From Bolinopsis microptera (taxonomy: Eukaryota > Ctenophora > Tentaculata > Lobata > Bolinopsidae): a DNA stretch of 64,000 bases. The stretch covers positions 14,508,445 to 14,572,444 of the forward strand of contig NC_087079.1 in NCBI RefSeq assembly GCF_026151205.1, in the 5' to 3' direction. Under the pieces are notes generated by a model that saw only the letters and a program-made list of their open reading frames with translations, had not been told where the DNA came from and did no database searches. How positions within the stretch are numbered: the stretch's first letter is position 1; each line of letters starts with the position of its first letter. Of this stretch, positions 57,240-64,000 are shown one piece after another. A program made the translations under genes and the position numbers.

Positions 57240-60200
57240 TGTTGTCAAACTGATTAAAAATACAGGGCGTTGCGAAAATCATGCGAAAATAAGACAGTGT
57301 TACCCTACCTCAAATGTTTTTCGTAAACTCGATAAAACAAATCTGTCAATAAACAGCAACATATAAGATTAAATTAAACAAGCTGCTGCCAAGATTAATT
57401 CACCCAGACTGCTGAATCTAACCCAACAAGCAGTACCAGGCACAAAATACCAAGCAAATAGTTTATCTGTGCTGGGATTGGCGGGTCCTCAATTGCAAGC
57501 TCGGTATCCTCCCGACTCCTGTCCGATAGACCGACTCACGTCAAACCCAACAATTTGGTCACATTTGCCATATTTGGTCACAGTCAATAAGTCCCATGTC
57601 ATCGCGTATATGACCCGGTAAACGGCATAATGTCGCTGACAAGCACAAATGTGGGTTTGAAACATTTCAACAACAGACCACGAATACCCCCCGATATCAT
57701 TAGCTTGACTAGTCACTACTGATAGGGAGGTGATGCAGATCTGTGTTTTGACATGTGAAAACAACAAACACCCGCACATATTTGATGAGCAGTTTGACTG
57801 GGAAATAATAATAACCCACTGCATATCTGATAAGTAGGATCAGTCAGCTGAGTAGGTGACAAAACATACTATCACCATCTCACAACAACAACTGCTTTCA
57901 AGTTTCAACCTCTCAGAACGTTCCCGAAGAAAGCGTTGAAACACCATCTATCTTAAACCTGCATATTCCCTGACTTCAGAATCGATGTGATCGCCATATA
58001 ATATTGTAAAAGCTCAAAGAAACTTGCCGAAATATCATGAAATGCATCTCCACTAGAAATAACCCATCACGGCAAATACACCACTTGCTAATTTAGTGTA
58101 ATGGGATGTAAACATTTATTAAATATTATCTAAATAATAATAAATATTATTTAAACCTGGTTTTGTTAGCCCAAAACCTGTTCCCATAGCGTACTCCATA
58201 GGAATGGGTCGATCTCGGTACATGGTAACAATACGTCTGCTTAACCAAGAGCACTAATATGTAACAACGCGGGCAAACAGGAATATAAGTAAACTGACAA
58301 TACCTTCAAAGCCTGCAGATCTTCAATAGAACTTACTATTTTAAGGTTCTCGCAGCAAGTGTTGAAACCGCCGACTGTCTGAAATCCTTTATTGCAAGAG
58401 CTGCAACTCAACTTCAGGGTAAAAATAGCACGTGTACTGGAGTCAAAAATTTTTTTAAAAGCCCAAATAATAAAATTGTCAAAATATCACGAAATATATG
58501 TACACGTATGGGCACATACAGTAATAAAACGGCAACAACTTCAAAACCTGGGCACTTGTCACGTGATGTAGCTCCGATGGAATGTTGTGTACCACGTGCT
58601 TTTCACTGTATAATAATGCAATTATTCAATTAACCGCGTGCATGAGCCCACCTAACGTGTTTAAAATCTGGAATATTATTACCAGCTGTAGCAGCAAGAC
58701 CTGGAATAAGACACATAATTGGAGGTAATTACAGGGATAATTATCTGTGGATAAACAGCAGTTCCTACTTACAAGCTAGACGGACGTAATTAGGAAAAAA
58801 TGCGGATGAAAAGAGGTGCGAAGAAAATGCAGAAGAGCTATAATTCTTAAGAAAAGTTGGAATTGTAGTTTGTAAATCAGGGTTGTATTTGGTGAATCAG
58901 GGTTGTACTAGTGTGTAGGTATATGATGTGATACAAAATTAGACAGTAGACAATGATCTAGAAGCTAAACACTCAAATTACAACTATATTGCTACTAAGT
59001 TACGTATCTCAGATTACCAGACACAAACTCGAATTAGTTAATTAATACCATGTGAATACTACTAATTGATTATGTACAGTACCCGTCGTATAACCATAGC
59101 TCAGATCATCATAAAAACAAAGGTATAAACAACATGATGATATAAAATTATACAAATTACAATAAACCTAATTGCCAATAATTGAAATAAAAATTGGGGC
59201 GGTGCGCACAATTATTGTGGCGAGGTAGTTACAAGGTTTCCCCCAGAGAAAAGGTAAAAAGCAAATCAAGAAGACTCTTCTTGATTTGTTTGTCCGAGGA
59301 AGCCTTCTTAGAAGAGAGTGCTTTTGCCTGGAAGGTACTCAAACTAGGCAGTACAGCTCTACCTCGCTTCTATTTGCTTCTACGGGTTCCCCAGCCAGCT
59401 TATTCAGAACTTGTTATGTCTATCATGATATTGATAGTATCATGGTGTTGCCATGGTGTTACCATGGTGTTTTCGTATGTCTATCATGGTGTTGTCAGGT
59501 GAAATTGGTGTCTGAGATCACGGTGAACTATTACTGTGTGTATTTTGATCGTGGCATGTCAGGGCACTCTACTGTTTGAGACAGCAATTTCATCGAACAA
59601 ACTGACTTTTTAGACAGGGCCTTTCCAAAAGTTCACGTCTCAAAAAGTGTGAAGATATTATACAAAGCCGTACTAAGACATTTCAGTAAACCTTTCGATA
59701 GTGCCAGAAAAAATGTAACAAAAAGGCGGAAATGGAGCGAAAAAATGTAACAAAATGGCAAGAATGGAGCGAGCTAAATATGAAACTTTGTTAATAAGAA
59801 CAGGTGTTATCTACTTGACACTTAACAGCTTGTTTCACGTGAACCCTTTGTTTTTGTACACTAAAGAAAGGTTCCTGAAACGTTTGTAAAAGTGAAATTA
59901 GCATAAAAGGTAGCAGGAACTGAAGACAAAGCTCTGATATCAAGATACATTGAAAGATATCAGACGAGCTGCGAGCACAGCCCAGGGTAGACAGACTTAA
60001 CTAAGCTGTCTGTCTACATACTAACATTCCTCACGAACACGGTAATGAGCGGTATATAGGGTCGAAATTAGAATATAAATACCCAGTTGTACATAGAGCG
60101 ATCCTGCGAAAGTTAAGAAGTATTTGTAAAGGAGTAGTATTTTGATGTTTCACAGACGTCCGAGTGTGCCGTATTTGAGGTAAGAAGAGGATCGAAATTA

Positions 60201-62152
60201 GAGACTTCTCGTGGACTCGCTCATGAGCTTCAGAAGTTTAAACCACTGAACACAAAATAACACACTTTCAAAAGATTTCATTAATCAGAAGTCACAACCG
60301 CTTTTAATCTATATCGATATGTTTATGTAAGCACAAAGCAGAACCCAATAACATAATGAACCGGTTGATCCGTGATGATAGTTGGATATACTCAATGTCC
60401 TATTTCAATAAATCTGTTCTTGTGAACTCGGCTAAGGGAACAAACTCCCACCTACACGATGAGTTTTGTAATTGCTAATAGCCTAATAAGCTAATACCAG
60501 ACCAGTCTATTTCGGGATCGTACCAGGAACGAGTTGAGTAATACTGAGTACTGACTCCTGTTCCTACTCAAGAATTAACTGTACTGAACCTTTTCCCTCC
60601 GCAGAATGGCTATATGGTATGACTTGTTGATGTCATATTAAAAGTAACCTCCTAGATACATGTATAATATATAGAGTAAGAAAAGAACATGAAACTGCAC
60701 AGGGCCCCCTAATACACAATTACAATGCGGTTCTCGGTATATTAATATATAGCAGATATAGTAGACATATTTAATAAATTGGTTATTTGTTTTTTAATTA
60801 TAAAAATCATAAAAATAAATTAACGATGATAAATGAGAACAAACCTTGTTTTAAGTTTAGAGTAGATCTGAGAACACTGTGCTTATCATTAGTACTCTCA
60901 TGTCGTCATAACTTCAGTTCCCATTTACTTCACCTTGGGAAACATTGGGGGTCAATATCTCTAGTATCAAGACAACTTTGGGTTTCAAAAGGATAAATTT
61001 GCACAAGTTTAATTCAACATCGAAAACAATTAGATAGAAAATAAATAACAGCGGGATTATAGGCTTACTACATTTACAAGGAAACTTAGAGGTTAATTTC
61101 AATGGAAGATGTGGTTTGGTAGCGGAATTACCAAAATGTTCACCACATTTCACGTGCAGACTGCAAACCCACAAATTTAGATTCTAAATCACCACTTAAT
61201 ATAGAATTAGAATAATCTATGAAAATACTAAATAACGTAAGTATTAAGATTATGAGGTTACTATGAACAAGAAAAGTTCGGGAACAGTTAGTGAGCACAA
61301 GCGATAAAGATCTAAAGAGATGGAGCACTCAAAGTTCAAACACATTTTTTTAGTTCTAGCAGACGCTGAATGATATCAGAATTCATTCGAAAAAAGTGAA
61401 ATCAGAATATTATGGCACAATACATAAAACCAGTACTGCAGTTGCCACAATTTTTAACACATTCACACGGGAAATAATTGATAAAGCAGAAAAGTGAAGT
61501 AATGTGAGTCGCATGTTCTGAACTAAGGCGTGAATGTAACAACCAACGTGGTGTTGATTTAAACTATCAGTAAAACTAATTAATTAATTCAATGGTAATT
61601 TTGTAATTGTATTACCTCAGCTATTACTGAAGTACTACTACTTATAAGACGTACTGGTCTGTAGTTGCTTTTTTAAAATTTAATTATACTACTGGCATTC
61701 GCGGTATTATCGCAATAGATAGTAATCATGGAAATGATATTTACTGTACGCTAACAGCTAAACTAATCACACGATAAAAATAATACAATTAAGCTAGATG
61801 CTTGAAACATCCAAATATGCCGTGTCAAAAACACGATCATAATCTTACTATATATAAAGCAAGACGATATATATATATATATATTTATTTATCCGTGCCA
61901 TTTTACTGACACCACGGCATCAACTTTAACACGACTTTCCGCAAAAACCGTAAAAGATATACAACTGAAACTTTTTTGACTGGGTCAAATGCTTTAATGG
62001 CCTTCGAATCAGCATGAAAGAAGAATTTCACCTCACGGCCCACGGGTGAAATGTTTCTTAAAGGCATAAAAACATAAGCCCAAGCTGAAAAGGAAGCACC
62101 AGGATACAGTAAATCAACAATTTTCTTAAGAAAATGGCACATATTTTATCAA
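57240..62152. other. Gene-poor stretch, nothing recognised
   Basis: Mostly AT-rich sequence. Small items only: a degenerate duplication between about 57.9 and 58.5 kb, a (ccatggtgtta)-type short array near 59441-59490, a short direct repeat aaaaaatgtaacaaaa near 59707/59740, and a (ta)n run at 61868-61886. No conserved protein or RNA gene is recognised. Confidence 0.45.
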
Positions 62153-62335
62153 TTAGCATGAAGCTACACACGGTGAGGCACTAAAGGTAGAGGAGCTCAT
62201 ACAACTCCCAACCTTGCTGCGCTCTGCAACGTACGGAGGTGCCAAATTGTAGCAACAGCACTGGTGTTCACAGGTGCTAATATCCGGTGTGTTGCTAGGG
62301 GGCGGGCAGTAGTGAAAAGTAGGCATATTTTCCAT
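62153..62335 (-). CDS. Cys-rich small reading frame, unrecognised
   Basis: A 60-codon frame from ATG with clustered Cys (ISTCEHQCCCYNLAPP) and a Ser/Cys-rich end. The patch is more GC-rich than its surroundings, which often marks an exon or CpG-rich promoter. It has no hydrophobic signal peptide. It may be a chance frame in a promoter-like patch. Confidence 0.2.
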   Translation of the reverse strand: MENMPTFHYCPPPSNTPDISTCEHQCCCYNLAPPYVAERSKVGSCMSSSTFSASPCVASC

Positions 62336-64000
62336 TGTTAGATTGAAACAATCAAGATATTTCTAGTATAATCAGTATGCCCAAATATTGACAACTATGA
62401 TAGAAACAATATTGTAAAAGTGAGAATATTGTAAAAGCTACAAAGTGAAAACTGAGATAACCAGGTGACAAGTTGAATGTTGTTGGGCAAAATAGACTGC
62501 GACTAATTTGAATATCATTAGCGAACTAAGACAATTGAAACACATTACATATCTTTACACAGTACACACCCCCTCATGACACAGCCAATATTATTATTAA
62601 TCATTATATTCCAACTTTTAAGCTTACAGCATTTTCAAGCTACTGCACAAAACCGCGACAACAATCCTTTTCCATCCACGCGCCTACCCCAGGTTAGTAC
62701 GAGATATGCGACCTAATATTATTATAACTAACATGGATTATCCAAATTAGACGAATTAGTGCTCAATTACTTCACTCGACGTGCTGGCATAGCCCATGTA
62801 ATTCTGAGTTAGCGTACTTATTTGGTTATAATATGCACTATAAATATATATCTAATTTTGTAATAATGTGCTCTTTAACTTATTTATCGTGTAATTATCT
62901 CCAAAAGCACAAAACAAAAATACAAGCACATTCAAATTATCGGTGGAATTTACTTGTGTTATTATTTTTGTTAAAATGTTAAGACGAGATAGATTAACAA
63001 GCAGAAATACGTTAAATTCTAATTCGCGACACAAAGCACAAAGATATTACAAGTATTAACTAAGGCACTGTAAATTCTTTAAATAACGAATTCCTGAAAT
63101 TGCAATGTTCATTATTTCTGGGAGGAGGACATTTCTTTGGTAAGGTACTGACGGCCGCCAGTTAGCTAGAGTTAAGATGGGGTATGATGGGGTTGCTCTC
63201 ACCCCTAACATAACTTACTCCGTTCCTACTTTTAAACGTCGTTAGTACCGGGCAATTACCAGACAAAAACATATGAGATAAACTATAACGGTATCAAAAC
63301 ACTAACGGTAAACTAGCTAAAATACTCAAACACCTTTCAAACATGGCCCAGGCTTTTTATAACGGCCGCGACTTATTGCTATTAAGGGTGGATTTAAATA
63401 ACTGAGGAAATAATTAACATTTAACTAGCATATAATTATAATCGAGGAAACATTACAAATATATTATATATAATAGAGTTATATATTATATATAATATAC
63501 AAAGTTACAATATATCCTAGGTTAAAATACGATTCTCACTCCGTTGAACACGCAGAGCAGAGTACAAACATCCGTTGCAGCTCGATCATCTAATTAACAT
63601 GAGATACGAAACTCTTTTAGTGTGTGTATAAGAAGTGTGTTGGAACTTAAGACTATCTTTAGGTATAATACGAATTACCCGTCTCAGCAATATCCTGCTA
63701 ACTTAGACAAATCTAGTCGTAACAATGCCGTAACACGTACAATCTGAAACTGATTAGAAATGAGTCATTTCTGACTCAAATGACCTCAAATTCTCCCCAA
63801 AATGGTGCTCGATATTTTCAAGATCGCTAACAATATCTTCTACAGAAAGTCTTATATCTCTGGTTGTAACCAAGGAATGTGATTCAAGTTCCATGTGGAA
63901 TCTAACACATGGTATTCAACTGTCTAGAATCATTGCAATAACACTCGTACATTGTATGTATTCGACACTGACATTTGAGATTCCAAAATCTAGATGTTTT
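62336..64000. other. Gene-poor right end, nothing recognised
   Basis: AT-rich, including a dense TA tract with self-complementary ttatatataa words near 63456-63500. I see no gene. Confidence 0.45.

Noticed and set aside
56953-57282. Overlapping - strand frames rich in Gly/Cys/Pro and in Ala/Leu, one collagen- or toxin-like at first sight
   Set aside because: Both come from the same GC-rich minisatellite in different frames. There is no signal peptide or splice context.
57900-58560. Apparent duplication of about 0.45 kb
   Set aside because: Shared words are too scattered to be sure by eye. It is noted only as a weak resemblance.
59194-59579. Two overlapping + strand frames of about 100 codons
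   Set aside because: They overlap each other and run into a ccatggtgtta-type short array. Neither has family content.
61903-62142. A - strand frame with a hydrophobic, Lys-rich end
   Set aside because: It lacks any recognisable motif and has biased composition. Probably chance or old repeat debris.

Overview
This is animal genomic DNA. It is AT-rich and intron-bearing, with GT-AG splice sites and many small repeats. I recognise five conventional host genes, read by joining exons by eye. The gene set (tandem ASIC-like DEG/ENaC channels, an axonemal protein, a dynein light chain, a short filamin) fits an invertebrate. A non-bilaterian such as a ctenophore or cnidarian is plausible, but the sequence alone does not settle the phylum.

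Layout. From 3.3 to 20.6 kb on the + strand there are three tandem DEG/ENaC-type sodium channel genes. All three have the same 11-exon structure, with patches of near-identical exon sequence that suggest gene conversion. A 0.6-0.8 kb TA-flanked transposon copy lies on each side of the first gene. From 21.1 to 29.5 kb on the - strand is CFAP46, a ciliary central-apparatus protein, with almost all of its 2,574 codons in one 7.6 kb exon. At 30.1-30.4 kb on the - strand is a single-exon Tctex1-type dynein light chain. From 28.9 to 39 kb is a repeat-rich zone: MITEs with C homopolymers, a hAT-like element with an 8-bp target duplication, a hairpin-rich element flanked by TTAA and interrupted by a 5'-truncated LINE, and an intact LINE ORF1-like gene. 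From 40.0 to 48.6 kb on the - strand is a compact 15-exon filamin with two CH domains and about seven Ig repeats. From 49 to 64 kb I recognise no conserved gene. This stretch holds minisatellites, a few weak orphan reading frames, and a striking transposon-like element built from an array of small palindromes (54.14-54.68 kb).

Functionally, CFAP46 and the dynein light chain are same-strand neighbours that both relate to microtubule motility. Filamin crosslinks actin. The three channels would be plasma-membrane trimers that could mix subunits. I see no evidence that these genes form one pathway. No CRISPR array, rRNA or tRNA gene was found.
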